DNA from: an uncultured Prevotella sp.
GTDB lineage: Bacteria > Bacteroidota > Bacteroidia > Bacteroidales > Bacteroidaceae
NCBI GenBank assembly: GCA_900543585.1
Contig: UQRP01000004.1
Span: forward strand, 56,996-120,995
Reading direction: 5' to 3'
DNA: 64,000 bases
The notes under the pieces are model-generated. The model was not told where the DNA came from, ran no database searches, and was given only the letters and a program-made list of their open reading frames with translations. Shown here piece by piece: positions 8,732 to 17,380 of this stretch. The translations under genes and the position numbers were made by a program. Numbering within the stretch: position 1 is the stretch's first letter; each line of letters begins with the position of its first letter.

Positions 8732-10036
8732 ATGCTGAGAAAGTATGTTTTTGTCCTTACGGTGCTCTTAACCACCGTCCTCTCCGCTTTTGGCGCTGAC
8801 CAGCGCTTTGTCCTTGTCATCGATGCCGGTCATGGCGGTCACGACAGTGGTGCGAAAGGAGCTATCTCTTATGAGAAGAACCTCACGCTGCGCTATGCTC
8901 TTGCTTTTGGCAAGGCTGTGCAGCAGAACTGCCCCGACGTAAAGGTCATCTTCACGCGCACCTCGGATGTCTTCCTGCCGCTGCATGAGCGTGCCGATAT
9001 CGCCAATCGCAATAAGGCTGACCTGTTTATGTCGTTTCATATCAATGCCTTAGAGGGCGGACGCATCAGCCATGGCTTTCAAAGCTACACCCTCGGTACT
9101 GGAGAGCGCACCGGTTCCAAAGGATTGAGAGAGAATGTGGAGGTGGCAAAGCGTGAGAACTCCGTCATCTTCTTGGAGAAAGACTATGCTACGCGCTATC
9201 GTGGCTTGGAGAACTCCGCTGAGAGTGACATCATGTTTGAGTTCATTGCCGATAAGAACCGCGAGCGCAGTGTGGACTTCTCACGTCTGTTGCAGCGTGA
9301 AGTTTGTAAGGCCACAGGGCGTGTCAACGGTGGTCCTTACCAGAACAACCTCGCCGTGCTCCGTCTCACCTCGATGCCTGCCATCCTCTTGGAGTTGGGC
9401 TTTATCACCACTCCCGACGAGGAGACCTATCTTAATACCGACTCGGCTCTCGACGCCTACACCCAGGGCATCCTCAATGCCTTTGTAGCGTATAAAAAGA
9501 AATATGGTGGGGCAGATATCAATATTCCCTTCCGGGATAATGATGATGACGACGATACACCTTTGAAGGGTACGCCTGCACAAGTATCAGCGTCTGACGA
9601 TGATGACGACGACAGACCCGTCAGAAAGGTGACAACAACAAGACGCAGAAGTCAGAAGCCTCAAGCCAAGCAGGGCGACAGCACTGACAAGCAGGACAGT
9701 GACAGTAAGAAAGTAGCACCCAAACGACAAATCAGCTCCAGCCAGCCGAAGGTGGTAGCCTCCAAGCCTGTCTTCAAAGTGCAGATCTTCTCCAGCAAGG
9801 TGAAAGTCAAGGACGGCAGCTCTCAGTTCAAGGGCCTGAAAGGCTGCGAGAGCTATGAGGAAGGGTCGTATACAAAGTATACCTATGGCGCGAGCAACAA
9901 CTACAACGAGATATACCGTCTGCGGAAAGAACTCATCGAGAAGTTCCCCACGGCTTTTATCGTGGCTTTCAAAGACGGGAAGAAGATGGATGTCAACGAG
10001 GGCATCAAGGAGTTTTTAGCTAATAAGAAAAAATAG
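8732..10036 (+). CDS. N-acetylmuramoyl-L-alanine amidase with C-terminal SPOR-like domain
   Basis: This secreted cell-wall hydrolase cuts the amide bond between MurNAc and the stem peptide. The start is the ATG at 8732, preceded by GGAG, giving the signal peptide MLRKYVFVLTVLLTTVLSA. The amidase_3 zinc and catalytic residues are visible: DAGHGGHDSG (first His), SYEKNLTL (Glu), MSFHINAL (second His) and LLELGFIT (catalytic Glu). After residue 270 there is an Asp-rich, Lys/Gln-rich linker with two runs of aspartates. The end, FKVQIFSSKVKVKDGSSQF onward, looks like a SPOR domain for septal peptidoglycan. The length is 434 residues. The mce gene follows after 2 bases. Confidence 0.92.
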   Translation: MLRKYVFVLTVLLTTVLSAFGADQRFVLVIDAGHGGHDSGAKGAISYEKNLTLRYALAFGKAVQQNCPDVKVIFTRTSDVFLPLHERADIANRNKADLFMSFHINALEGGRISHGFQSYTLGTGERTGSKGLRENVEVAKRENSVIFLEKDYATRYRGLENSAESDIMFEFIADKNRERSVDFSRLLQREVCKATGRVNGGPYQNNLAVLRLTSMPAILLELGFITTPDEETYLNTDSALDAYTQGILNAFVAYKKKYGGADINIPFRDNDDDDDTPLKGTPAQVSASDDDDDDRPVRKVTTTRRRSQKPQAKQGDSTDKQDSDSKKVAPKRQISSSQPKVVASKPVFKVQIFSSKVKVKDGSSQFKGLKGCESYEEGSYTKYTYGASNNYNEIYRLRKELIEKFPTAFIVAFKDGKKMDVNEGIKEFLANKKK

Positions 10037-10038
10037 AT

Positions 10039-10962
10039 ATGAAGTTTTTTACCAAAGAGGTCAAAATCGCCCTTGTGGCAATAGCAGGAATCGTGATATT
10101 GTTCTTTGGCATGCATTTCCTTAAAGGTATGCCTGTCTTTGCCAATGACAATGTCTACTATGCCACTTTCGACGACATCAACGGCTTGTCGGCTTCCAAC
10201 CCTATCTATGCCGATGGCTATCAGGTTGGTAATGTGAAGTCAATCAACTACAGCTACCAGAAGCGTGGTAAGGTCGTCGTGGCCTTCCAGGTCGACAACG
10301 ACCTGCGCATCCCGAAAGGTTCTACGGCAGAGATCGTCAGTGACCTTATGGGTAATATCAAGATGAACATTCTCATGGCCAACAACCCTCGTGAGCGTGT
10401 GGAGCCCGGTGACACGATTGTCGGAGGGCTCAATGCCGGTATCATGGGCAGCGTGCAGTCGCTGGTGCCTGCCATCCAACAGATGCTGCCGAAGGTGGAC
10501 AGCATCCTGACGAGCGTCAACACCCTGCTTGCTGACCCGAGCATCGCCCGCTCGCTGCATAATGTGGAGACCATTTCGCAGAACCTCACTACGACAACAG
10601 CAGGTCTCAACGCACTTGTGGCACAGGTCAACGGCCGTATGCCGGGCCTGATGGGAAAAGCTGACTACGCCCTCACCAAGGCCGGTACCACCCTTGACAA
10701 CACTTCTAAGCTCACCGCCAATCTCGCTACCGTAGACATCGCCGGGACCATGGCTAAGGTCGACCAGACCATTGCCAATGTGCAGAGTGTCACCGACAAG
10801 CTCAATGGCAAGGATGGGACTGTGGGCCTGCTCATGAACGATCCGGGCCTGTACAACAACATGAACTCCACGATGCGCTCCGCCGACTCCCTGCTTCAGG
10901 ATTTGAAGTCGCACCCCAAACGCTACGTGCACTTCTCGTTGTTTGGCAAGAAAGACAAGTAA
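10039..10962 (+). CDS. MlaD/MCE family lipid-transport protein
   Basis: This is a 307-residue membrane-anchored MCE protein, expected to carry phospholipid or another lipid between the membranes. A single N-terminal membrane helix (VKIALVAIAGIVILFFGMHF) is followed by the MCE domain (YYATFDDINGLSASNPIYADG to GNIKMNIL). A long helical tail follows with repeated Val/Leu-rich coiled segments. The gene is 2 bases after the amidase and ends the operon. In many Bacteroidota an MCE gene follows this amidase. The ABC permease and ATPase partners are not in this window. Confidence 0.88.
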   Translation: MKFFTKEVKIALVAIAGIVILFFGMHFLKGMPVFANDNVYYATFDDINGLSASNPIYADGYQVGNVKSINYSYQKRGKVVVAFQVDNDLRIPKGSTAEIVSDLMGNIKMNILMANNPRERVEPGDTIVGGLNAGIMGSVQSLVPAIQQMLPKVDSILTSVNTLLADPSIARSLHNVETISQNLTTTTAGLNALVAQVNGRMPGLMGKADYALTKAGTTLDNTSKLTANLATVDIAGTMAKVDQTIANVQSVTDKLNGKDGTVGLLMNDPGLYNNMNSTMRSADSLLQDLKSHPKRYVHFSLFGKKDK

Positions 10963-11064
10963 CAGAGATTTAAGTTTCATTAACAACAACGCGCTCTGCC
11001 CTCCTAATCTTATAATTTGTAACGAGTTATCCGCTGACGGCGAGGCTTGGGTGCAAAGATGAGA

Positions 11065-11112
11065 TTTGGAGGGTATCGAAATTTTGAGTAGTTTTGCACT
11101 GCGTTTTCCACA
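11065..11112 (+). promoter_or_regulatory. dnaA promoter with an adjacent DnaA-box-like site
   Basis: TTTG (11065-11068), 20 bases, then TAGTTTTG (11089-11096) form a full Bacteroidota promoter. Transcription would begin near 11103. TTTTCCACA (11104-11112), one base away from the DnaA box TTATCCACA, lies at the predicted start point, which suggests DnaA autoregulation. The 48 bases to the start codon at 11151 form the leader. No cluster of boxes is seen, so oriC is not claimed here. Confidence 0.6.
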
Positions 11113-11150
11113 ACGCTGCTAATTGCAACAATCTACATTTTGAGAAGCTG

Positions 11151-12557
11151 ATGAAAGCAGTCAACGACGCACGGTGGATACGGTCACTTGAGCAGATCAA
11201 GGCCAATGTCCCCGAGCAACAATATAATACATGGTTTAAGCCTATCGTCTTTGAGCATTTCGACGAAGCTCAGAAGATGATACTGGTTCAGGTACCCAGT
11301 CCCTTCGTGTATGAGTATCTGGAGGAGAATTTCGTTGACCTTCTTGGTAAGGTGCTTCATCAGAACTTTGGTCCGAGGATTCAGCTCTCTTACCGTGTCG
11401 TAACGGATAAGGAGCATAATCTCTCTCAGGATATCCAGGCTGATCCCGCCGACGCTGACAAGTCCAAGCCGCGTGTCAACGCCAACCAGAGTCCTACCAT
11501 CCTTGACGCTGCCAAGCCACAGGAACTGGACTCTCAGCTCAATCCCCATCTCACATTCAGCAACTATATCGAGGGTGACAGCAACAAACTGCCACGCTCT
11601 GTAGGATTGTCCATTGCTGAGCACCCTAACACGATGCAGTTCAACCCCATGTTCATCTTTGGACCCTCGGGTTGTGGCAAGACACATCTTATTAATGCTA
11701 TAGGCGTGCGTGCTAAGCAGCTGTATCCTCAGAAGCGTGTGCTGTATATCTCAGCACGCCTCTTCCAGGTGCAGTATAGCAATGCGGTGTTGCAGAACAA
11801 TGTCAACTCGTTCATCGCTTTCTATCAGACGATCGACATGCTGATTGTCGATGATATCCAGGAGTGGATGGGTAAGACGAAGACCCTGGACACCTTCTTC
11901 CATATCTTCAACAACCTCTTCCGCAATGGTAAGCGTATCATCCTGGCCTCCGACCGCCCGCCGGTAGACCTCAAGGACATGCCAGACCGTCTGCTGACGC
12001 GTTTCTCCTGTGGTCTGATTGCCGAGTTGGAGAAGCCGAACCGGAAGTTGTGTGTGGATATCTTAGAGAACAAGATCAAGCGCGATGGTTTGAAGATTCC
12101 CCGCGACGTCATCGAGTTCATAGCTGAGACAGCCAGCGGCAGCGTGCGCGACTTGCAGGGTGTCATCAACTCTCTGATGGCCTACAGTATCGTTTACAAC
12201 TGTAACATCGACATGCGCCTTGCCGAGCGTGTCATCAAGCGCGCCGTGAAGGTTGACGACCATCCGCTCACCGTTGATGACATCCTTGAGAAAGTATGCT
12301 CCCATTACAATGTCACCACCTCGCAGATTAATAGTAAGAGCCGTAAGCGCGATTATGTCGTGGCCCGCCAGGTGTCTATGTATCTCGCACAGAAATATAC
12401 GAAGATGCCCGCCAGCCGTATCGGCAAGCTTGTCGGCAACCGTGATCATTCTACCGTCCTCCACAGCTGTTCGCAGGTGGAGAAACGCCTGCAGGTAGAC
12501 AAGGAGTTCAGTGCCGAGATAGTGAGCATCGAGACTTCCTTCAAGCTAAAGAAATAA
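11151..12557 (+). CDS. dnaA: Chromosomal replication initiator protein DnaA
   Basis: DnaA binds DnaA boxes and opens the replication origin. The start is the ATG at 11151 (MKAVNDARWIRSLEQIK), because domain I then begins as in other Bacteroidota and the promoter lies just upstream. The protein has 468 residues. Domain I is PEQQYNTWFKPIVFEHF, followed by a polar linker. Domain III has Walker A FGPSGCGKTHLIN and Walker B LIVDDIQ; arginine-finger and sensor motifs continue to LLTRFSCGL. Domain IV contains GNRDHSTVLHSCSQVEKRL, the DnaA-box-binding signature. A strong terminator follows at 12574. The gene stands alone, without dnaN or gyrB beside it. Confidence 0.97.
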   Translation: MKAVNDARWIRSLEQIKANVPEQQYNTWFKPIVFEHFDEAQKMILVQVPSPFVYEYLEENFVDLLGKVLHQNFGPRIQLSYRVVTDKEHNLSQDIQADPADADKSKPRVNANQSPTILDAAKPQELDSQLNPHLTFSNYIEGDSNKLPRSVGLSIAEHPNTMQFNPMFIFGPSGCGKTHLINAIGVRAKQLYPQKRVLYISARLFQVQYSNAVLQNNVNSFIAFYQTIDMLIVDDIQEWMGKTKTLDTFFHIFNNLFRNGKRIILASDRPPVDLKDMPDRLLTRFSCGLIAELEKPNRKLCVDILENKIKRDGLKIPRDVIEFIAETASGSVRDLQGVINSLMAYSIVYNCNIDMRLAERVIKRAVKVDDHPLTVDDILEKVCSHYNVTTSQINSKSRKRDYVVARQVSMYLAQKYTKMPASRIGKLVGNRDHSTVLHSCSQVEKRLQVDKEFSAEIVSIETSFKLKK

Positions 12558-12573
12558 ATATCGTGATATAATA

Positions 12574-12607
12574 AAAGCGGGGCGGCCATCTCTGGTCGCC
12601 CCGCTTT
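12574..12607. terminator. Bidirectional terminator after dnaA
   Basis: A perfect 11-base-pair stem, AAAGCGGGGCG (12574-12584) with CGCCCCGCTTT (12597-12607), has A-rich and T-containing flanks and can work in both directions. It would end dnaA on the plus strand and the possible small transcript of 12574-12708 on the minus strand. Confidence 0.8.
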
Positions 12608-12708
12608 GTGTGTTTGTGTATTGTGATGACGGGCCTGGCACTCTCAACTAAAGAGATACAGGCGATGTCTGTTTCTCGCTTATCCGTTTCTGCAACCTTT
12701 ACTTATTT
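12574..12708 (-). ncRNA. Candidate small RNA between dnaA and the receptor gene
   Basis: A minus-strand promoter-like pair, ATTG at 12742-12745 and TACCTTTG at 12714-12721 with 20 bases between, points left towards the terminator at 12574-12607. The predicted transcript is about 135 bases and has no start codon with a convincing frame. No known RNA family was recognised. This is inferred only from promoter and terminator. Confidence 0.3.
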
Positions 12709-12732
12709 CGGTGCAAAGGTAGCCATTTATAG

Positions 12733-12785
12733 AGAATGTCACAATACCCAAAAATGATGATTTAAGGTTAAAATTGTGACATTCT
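12733..12785. repeat. Perfect 13-base inverted repeat
   Basis: AGAATGTCACAAT (12733-12745) and its exact complement (12773-12785) are separated by 27 AT-rich bases, just past the stop of the receptor gene. No T-run follows on the minus side, so it is not a classical terminator. It also overlaps the -33 region of the candidate small RNA promoter and could be an operator. Confidence 0.5.
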
Positions 12786-12792
12786 AATGAAT

Positions 12793-14862
12793 CTACAGAT
12801 TGACTTTCGCTCCTGCCATGATCCAGAGTCCCGGCTGCTTCACGCCACCGATGTCATAGTATCTGTGGCCGGTGATATTGTCGGCCTTGACATAGAGTTG
12901 GTAATGGGGTTCTGACCATTGTAGCACTCCATCCAACTTGGCGTAGGGATGGTAGCCGTTCATGCGCTGTTGCCAACGCAAGGACCATGATGCTGAGAGA
13001 TGGCTGACAATGGGGTGGGAGAGACTGGCCACGAACTTATGCCGGAGATACTCTAAGGCATAGAGCGAGCGGTAGATAGCCTGCGTCAGCTCGTTGTGCT
13101 GATGGATGTAGGCGTAGCCAAATTTCAGCTTGACAGGTGTCTCGCTCTGCTGCAACGGTGCGCCGAGGAGTTCGGAGAAGTTGATGGTTGCGTCTATGTT
13201 GAAGCCCTCATTATTGAGCTTGCTGATGTTCAGCGCATGGTACTGTGTAGAGGTCTCTGTCTCATAGACCCAGTCTATCATGTTGGTGCCATGATTGTAG
13301 AATGTCGACACCATGACGTCAAAGCCTAAGGTGCGGTAGCGGGTTCCCAATTTGTAGGTAGTGTTCCGCTCCGGCTTGAGGTTGACATCACCTTTCTGAG
13401 CTGAGTTGTTGGCATACATGTCGGTGAATGTCGGCAGTCGCATGGCCCTGTTCCAACTGGCATAGAATTTCCAATGGCTGTCAGGGCGATAGCTGATGTC
13501 TATGCCGGGATAGAAATGGAAGTCGCTGTCCAAACCAGTATTTTTGTTGGCCATGACACTAGCCGATACGGTGAGTCCTCCGAAGAGAATGTTATGCTCC
13601 AAATACAGACTTGTATTGGTGCGGTTGCCCTCTTTGGTATAATAACGGTCGGAACCATGGATTTTCTTCCAGTCGTCTTCCCCGAGGTCATCGCCATAGG
13701 CTGTGGAGAGGATATGCTCCTTGCGGATGTCGGCTCCTACGGAGGTTTTTCCAAGCAGCCAGTCAAGGTTGACATTCAACGAGGCTCCATAAACATCCAT
13801 GCGATGGTAGTTCTCACCATTCTTAGCGCCTACGCTGTCTTTGATAAGCTGGTAGTGGTCGACATCACGGTGCGCATAGACCATGGGCGAGATGGTGAGT
13901 TTGGAGAGCGGACGGATGTCTGCCGAAACAGAGCCTATATAGCGGCGTGTCCATTCATACTGGTTGGGGAACCGGGCAGAATAGAAAGTGTTGGCACCAT
14001 AGTCCTGCGAAGAGATACCAGCCTGCCAGTTGACATCAATATAATAAGATGTGTAACTGCCGCGGTAGTAACCTCGCCGTTTTTTGAAATCGGAGTTGTC
14101 GGTACCGCCATCGCTCTGCGTATAGCCCCCAGAGAGATAGGAGTCGAAGCCCGAATTTTGTCGCCTGTCATTGTAGCCGACTCCTGCATTGGCTCCAAAG
14201 GAGCCGAACGATCCGCCTTCCCCTCTGAACCAGCCTGTCCACTCCTTGTCGGCTGTCGTCGCCTTTGCTGCGTTGACCGTGACAATGTTGATGGCACCGC
14301 TGAAGGCTGCCGAGCCGAAGACGCGCGAGGCAGCACCCTCTATGACCTCTATGTGGTCGATGTCGTCAAGAGAAACGGGGAAGTCGGCGGCGTTGTGACC
14401 GGTCTGTGGGGAGGTCAGAGGAACGCCATTGAGCAGAAGCGTAATCTGATCAAAGGTACCGCCGTTGATGCTGATGTCCGTCTGTACACCAAAGCCACCG
14501 CGCTGACGGACATCGACGCTCGTGGCTAATTTCAGAATGTCGTTGACGGTCTGCGCCTCGGCACGACGGATGTCGTCGCGGGAGATGACCTCAACAATTT
14601 TCGCTGACTGCTGTGCTGTCAGCGGCGCTCGCGAACCTGTCACCTGCACCTCTTCGATGCGCTGCTCTCCAAAGCTCAGAGAGTCGGCATCGTTGTGCTC
14701 ATTGACGGCAGCCATACCTCCGGCTTTGGCATGAGCTAAAGTCGGGACGGCAAGCACACCGATGAGCACCACTTTTCCTAATGCGGAAAAGAGGCTGTAG
14801 CCTTTACGGTTGAAGTGCTTGAAGACAATTGCGTTGCGCTTGTTAAACGTTGTTGTTTTCAT
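12793..14862 (-). CDS. TonB-dependent outer-membrane receptor, BtuB-like
   Basis: This is a 689-residue outer-membrane barrel for energised uptake. The start is the ATG at 14862 (MKTTTFNKRN); a long charged n-region precedes the hydrophobic ALGKVVLIGVLAVPTLAHA signal. The TonB box is EEVQVTGSR near residue 70. The plug domain is clear (VNDILKLATSVDVRQRGG, DQITLLLNGVPLTSP, VEGAASRVFGSAAFSGAIN), and the barrel ends in a terminal strand GLWIMAGAKVNL. There is no SusD gene beside it and no CarboxypepD-like N-terminal extension, which points to a metal-chelate or cobalamin type and not a glycan type. A TACCTTTG element (14872-14879) lies only 9 bases before the start codon, leaving almost no leader. 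The substrate is not determined. Confidence 0.88.
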   Translation of the reverse strand: MKTTTFNKRNAIVFKHFNRKGYSLFSALGKVVLIGVLAVPTLAHAKAGGMAAVNEHNDADSLSFGEQRIEEVQVTGSRAPLTAQQSAKIVEVISRDDIRRAEAQTVNDILKLATSVDVRQRGGFGVQTDISINGGTFDQITLLLNGVPLTSPQTGHNAADFPVSLDDIDHIEVIEGAASRVFGSAAFSGAINIVTVNAAKATTADKEWTGWFRGEGGSFGSFGANAGVGYNDRRQNSGFDSYLSGGYTQSDGGTDNSDFKKRRGYYRGSYTSYYIDVNWQAGISSQDYGANTFYSARFPNQYEWTRRYIGSVSADIRPLSKLTISPMVYAHRDVDHYQLIKDSVGAKNGENYHRMDVYGASLNVNLDWLLGKTSVGADIRKEHILSTAYGDDLGEDDWKKIHGSDRYYTKEGNRTNTSLYLEHNILFGGLTVSASVMANKNTGLDSDFHFYPGIDISYRPDSHWKFYASWNRAMRLPTFTDMYANNSAQKGDVNLKPERNTTYKLGTRYRTLGFDVMVSTFYNHGTNMIDWVYETETSTQYHALNISKLNNEGFNIDATINFSELLGAPLQQSETPVKLKFGYAYIHQHNELTQAIYRSLYALEYLRHKFVASLSHPIVSHLSASWSLRWQQRMNGYHPYAKLDGVLQWSEPHYQLYVKADNITGHRYYDIGGVKQPGLWIMAGAKVNL

Positions 14863-15112
14863 AAGCGGCTGCAAAGGTACAACTTTTTTCTTTACAATTT
14901 GTCACTTTCAGAGACTTTCCCGTTTTTTAGAGTGGTGAGTCTTTTAGGTTTTCAACACGGTTTATGTTGCTCAGAGTGTGATATAAGCGTATTCATAAAC
15001 TTACTTTTTTATTTTTATATCTTCGTCTAATTAGTTGTGTAATAGATAAATAATGAAATGTAAACCTTACTTATATATCTTACTCTATTTTCTTTTTCTG
15101 AATTTTGGTTAT

Positions 15113-15217
15113 TATCTTTGCATCGAAGTTAAATCTATCAAGTCGCATTGCATTATTCATAGTTTTTATAGTTGATTACGTTGGGGCAGGTGTTTGCACA
15201 CTCCTGCCCTCTTTTTT
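15113..15217 (+). ncRNA. Candidate small RNA with promoter and terminator
   Basis: TATCTTTG (15113-15120) is a good -7 element, with a T-rich but imperfect -33 region. About 60 bases after the predicted start is a terminator: GGGCAGG (15184-15190), an inner GTGT/ACAC stem, CCTGCCC (15203-15209), and T6. The transcript would be about 90 bases. No start codon leads to a frame longer than a few residues. No known RNA family was recognised. Confidence 0.45.
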
Positions 15218-15343
15218 ATGTTTATATCAAAGGTATAGATATTAACAGCGGAGAATGCGGATAGGAAGTTTAACAAGAAGCAAAATAACACAAAAACTAT
15301 TGGAATGTAAGCAAAATGCTTGTCCGTAAAAGGGAATTATTAC

Positions 15344-15450
15344 TACCTTTGTGGCGTTTTTAATAAAGCACTATGAAAAAGTTTTTCGTAACAGCGATGG
15401 CGTCGGTATTTATTGTGTGTGCCGGTGCTGCTCGCCGAGTTATGCATTGA
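15344..15450 (+). CDS. Small secreted-peptide ORF with its own promoter, possibly frameshifted
   Basis: A promoter (CTTG 15319-15322, 21 bases, TACCTTTG 15344-15351) leads to an ATG at 15373. The 25-residue frame to 15450 begins MKKFFVTAMASVFIVCAGAA, which looks exactly like a signal peptide, then stops quickly. In the -1 frame, reading continues from about 15435 as SYALNELFNWLDAV and ends at 15497, giving a sensible short mature peptide. Either a base has been lost or gained, or a -1 shift occurs. A terminator follows at 15520-15552. No family is recognised. Confidence 0.4.
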
Positions 15451-15519
15451 ACGAGCTCTTCAACTGGCTTGACGCTGTAACAGGAAATAAGAAATAGGTT
15501 TTTGATGGATTTTGGAGAT

Positions 15520-15552
15520 GGCCGGCCTCTTGCGAGACCGGTCATTCTTTTT
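15520..15552 (+). terminator. Terminator of the small ORF
   Basis: GGCCGGCCTC (15520-15529), loop TTGC, and GAGACCGGTC (15534-15543) pair with one mismatch and one G-U pair and are followed by a T-rich run. It separates the small transcript from dnaB. Confidence 0.75.
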
Positions 15553-15620
15553 TCTGACTTCTGACGCTTTTAGGATTATTCTTTGTAAATTTGCGCCGCA
15601 AAACGAATTCAGATATAATT

Positions 15621-17177
15621 ATGCCAGAACAGAATAAGAGCCGGCGCCGCTCTCAAGCGCCCATCGACCCAACTTACGGTCATCTCCAGCCACAGGCTTT
15701 GGATATAGAGAAGGTTGTGCTCGGTGCGTTGATGATTGACAAGGATGCCTTCTCCGTTGTCTCAGAGATGTTGCAGCCCGAGACGTTCTATGAGCCGCGG
15801 AACCAGAAAGTCTTCCGTGCCGTACAAAAGCTGAACCTTGACGAGCAGCCTGTCGATATTCTTACTGTTACCAATGAGCTTGAGAAAGAGGGTGTCATTG
15901 ATGAGGTCGGCGGACCGGCCTATGTCGTCGACTTGACCGCCAATGTTGCCTCGTCGGCAAATATCGTGGCTCATGCCAAGATTCTGCAGCAGAAGTATAC
16001 GGCGCGCCAGCTCATCTCCATAGCCAGCAAGATAGAGACTGCCGCCATGGACCCGATGGTCGATACCGATGAACTCATGCAGGAAGCTGAGGGTATGCTC
16101 TACGAGGTGTCGCAGAAGAATATGAAGCAGGAGTATACGCAGATAGACCCGGTCATCCGTCAGGCTGTCGACATCATCCAGAAGGCGTCGTCCAACTCCA
16201 GTGGACTCACCGGTATCCCCTCTGGCTTTACGAAACTTGACGATATTACTTCCGGCTGGCAGAAGAGTGACCTCGTCATCATTGCCGGACGTCCTGCCAT
16301 GGGTAAGACCTCTTTTGCACTGTCCATCGCCAAGAATATCGCTGTCGACTATCAGACACCTGTAGCCTTCTTCTCCCTTGAGATGAACAATGTACAGCTT
16401 GTCGACCGACTCATCTCCAACGTCTGTGAGATAGAGGGTAAGAAGATTATGAATGGTCAGCTCTCGCAGAGTGAATGGGAACGTCTCGACAAACGCCTGT
16501 CTAAACTTACTGGTGCTCCTCTGTATATTGACGATACTCCAGGTATGTCCATCTTCGAACTTCGTACCAAGGCTCGCCGTCTCGTCCGTGAGAAAGGCGT
16601 TAAGGTCATCATGATTGACTATTTGCAGCTGATGAATGCCAACGGCGCACGTTTCGGCAACCGTCAGGAAGAGGTCTCTACCATCTCTCGCTCGCTGAAA
16701 GGTCTGGCCAAGGAGCTCGATATTCCTATCTTGGCATTGTCACAGCTCAACCGTGGTGTGGAAGGGCGTGAAGGTCTCGAAGGCAAACGTCCACAGCTCA
16801 GCGACCTCCGTGAGTCGGGAGCTATCGAGCAGGATGCTGATATGGTGCTCTTTGTGCATCGACCGGAATACTACCACCTCTATGAGGATGAGAAAGGCAA
16901 CGACTTACGCGGTAAGGCGCAGATACTCATCGCCAAGCACCGTAAGGGCGCTACCGGCGACGTGCTCCTGGCCTTCCAGGGGCAGTACACCCGTTTTGCC
17001 AACCCAGAGGATGCTATGCTTTCTCCGCTCCCCGGCGATATGGGAGGCGAGATTCGTGGCTCACGGCTCAACGACGACCCGCTTATGCCACCCGACGGTA
17101 TGCCCTCCGGCATGCCTGGTGGAGACCCCTTAGGCGGCGATTCTTTGGGCTCTTCCGTCGACCAACTGCCGTATTAA
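15621..17177 (+). CDS. dnaB: Replicative DNA helicase DnaB
   Basis: DnaB unwinds DNA at the replication fork. The start is the ATG at 15621 (MPEQNKSRRRSQAPID). A -7-like TAAATTTG lies at 15586-15593, inside the short open stretch upstream. The protein has 518 residues. The N-terminal DnaB domain begins PQALDIEKVVLGALMIDKDAF. The RecA-like domain has Walker A IIAGRPAMGKTSFALS near residue 215 and Walker B VIMIDYLQLMNA. Further motifs are LSQLNRGVE and LRESGAIEQDADMV. The Gly/Met/Pro-rich C-terminal tail is typical of Bacteroidota. No intein is present. Confidence 0.97.
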   Translation: MPEQNKSRRRSQAPIDPTYGHLQPQALDIEKVVLGALMIDKDAFSVVSEMLQPETFYEPRNQKVFRAVQKLNLDEQPVDILTVTNELEKEGVIDEVGGPAYVVDLTANVASSANIVAHAKILQQKYTARQLISIASKIETAAMDPMVDTDELMQEAEGMLYEVSQKNMKQEYTQIDPVIRQAVDIIQKASSNSSGLTGIPSGFTKLDDITSGWQKSDLVIIAGRPAMGKTSFALSIAKNIAVDYQTPVAFFSLEMNNVQLVDRLISNVCEIEGKKIMNGQLSQSEWERLDKRLSKLTGAPLYIDDTPGMSIFELRTKARRLVREKGVKVIMIDYLQLMNANGARFGNRQEEVSTISRSLKGLAKELDIPILALSQLNRGVEGREGLEGKRPQLSDLRESGAIEQDADMVLFVHRPEYYHLYEDEKGNDLRGKAQILIAKHRKGATGDVLLAFQGQYTRFANPEDAMLSPLPGDMGGEIRGSRLNDDPLMPPDGMPSGMPGGDPLGGDSLGSSVDQLPY

Positions 17178-17228
17178 GCGGTTTTTATGACGGATTCGCA
17201 TGAAAAAAGAGAAAAAAGTTACGGATTA

Positions 17229-17260
17229 TTTGTTTGTTTCCGGCATAATGTATAACTTTG
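17229..17260 (+). promoter_or_regulatory. Promoter of the leu operon
   Basis: TTTG (17229-17232), 20 bases, then TAACTTTG (17253-17260) is a textbook Bacteroidota promoter. The transcript would start near 17266, about 19 bases before the leader peptide start codon. Confidence 0.8.
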
Positions 17261-17284
17261 CAACCAAATAAAAGAATAGACACT

Positions 17285-17380
17285 ATGATGACTTTATCAC
17301 TCGCCATTATTACCATTATTATTGGTCTCCGACTGCGTAAGGTTGCCGGAAGTGAATGGGCGTGTGTGCAAGTCTATTAA
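17285..17380 (+). CDS. Leu/Ile-rich attenuator leader peptide of the leu operon
   Basis: This is a 31-residue open frame, ATG at 17285 (a second ATG at 17288), stop TAA at 17378-17380. It begins MMTLSLAIITIIIGLRLR: four leucine and five isoleucine codons fall in the first 17 codons. The function is to sense charged tRNA-Leu and tRNA-Ile through ribosome stalling. The later codons (KVAGSEWACVQVY) overlap the antiterminator arm at 17343-17354, which explains their low hydrophobicity. The operon supplies leucine and, through the citramalate-like enzyme, possibly isoleucine, which matches the two codon types. Confidence 0.85.
   Translation: MMTLSLAIITIIIGLRLRKVAGSEWACVQVY

Noticed and set aside
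10963..11150. Replication origin upstream of dnaA
   Set aside because: Only one near-match DnaA box is present, with no cluster and no distinct AT-rich unwinding region beyond normal.
13474..14529. A 351-codon plus-strand frame opposite the TonB receptor
   Set aside because: The receptor frame has clear plug and barrel motifs; the opposite strand has none.
14863..15112. Cobalamin riboswitch upstream of the BtuB-like receptor
   Set aside because: No B12-box-like sequence was found, and the -7 element lies only 9 bases from the start codon, leaving no room for a leader RNA.
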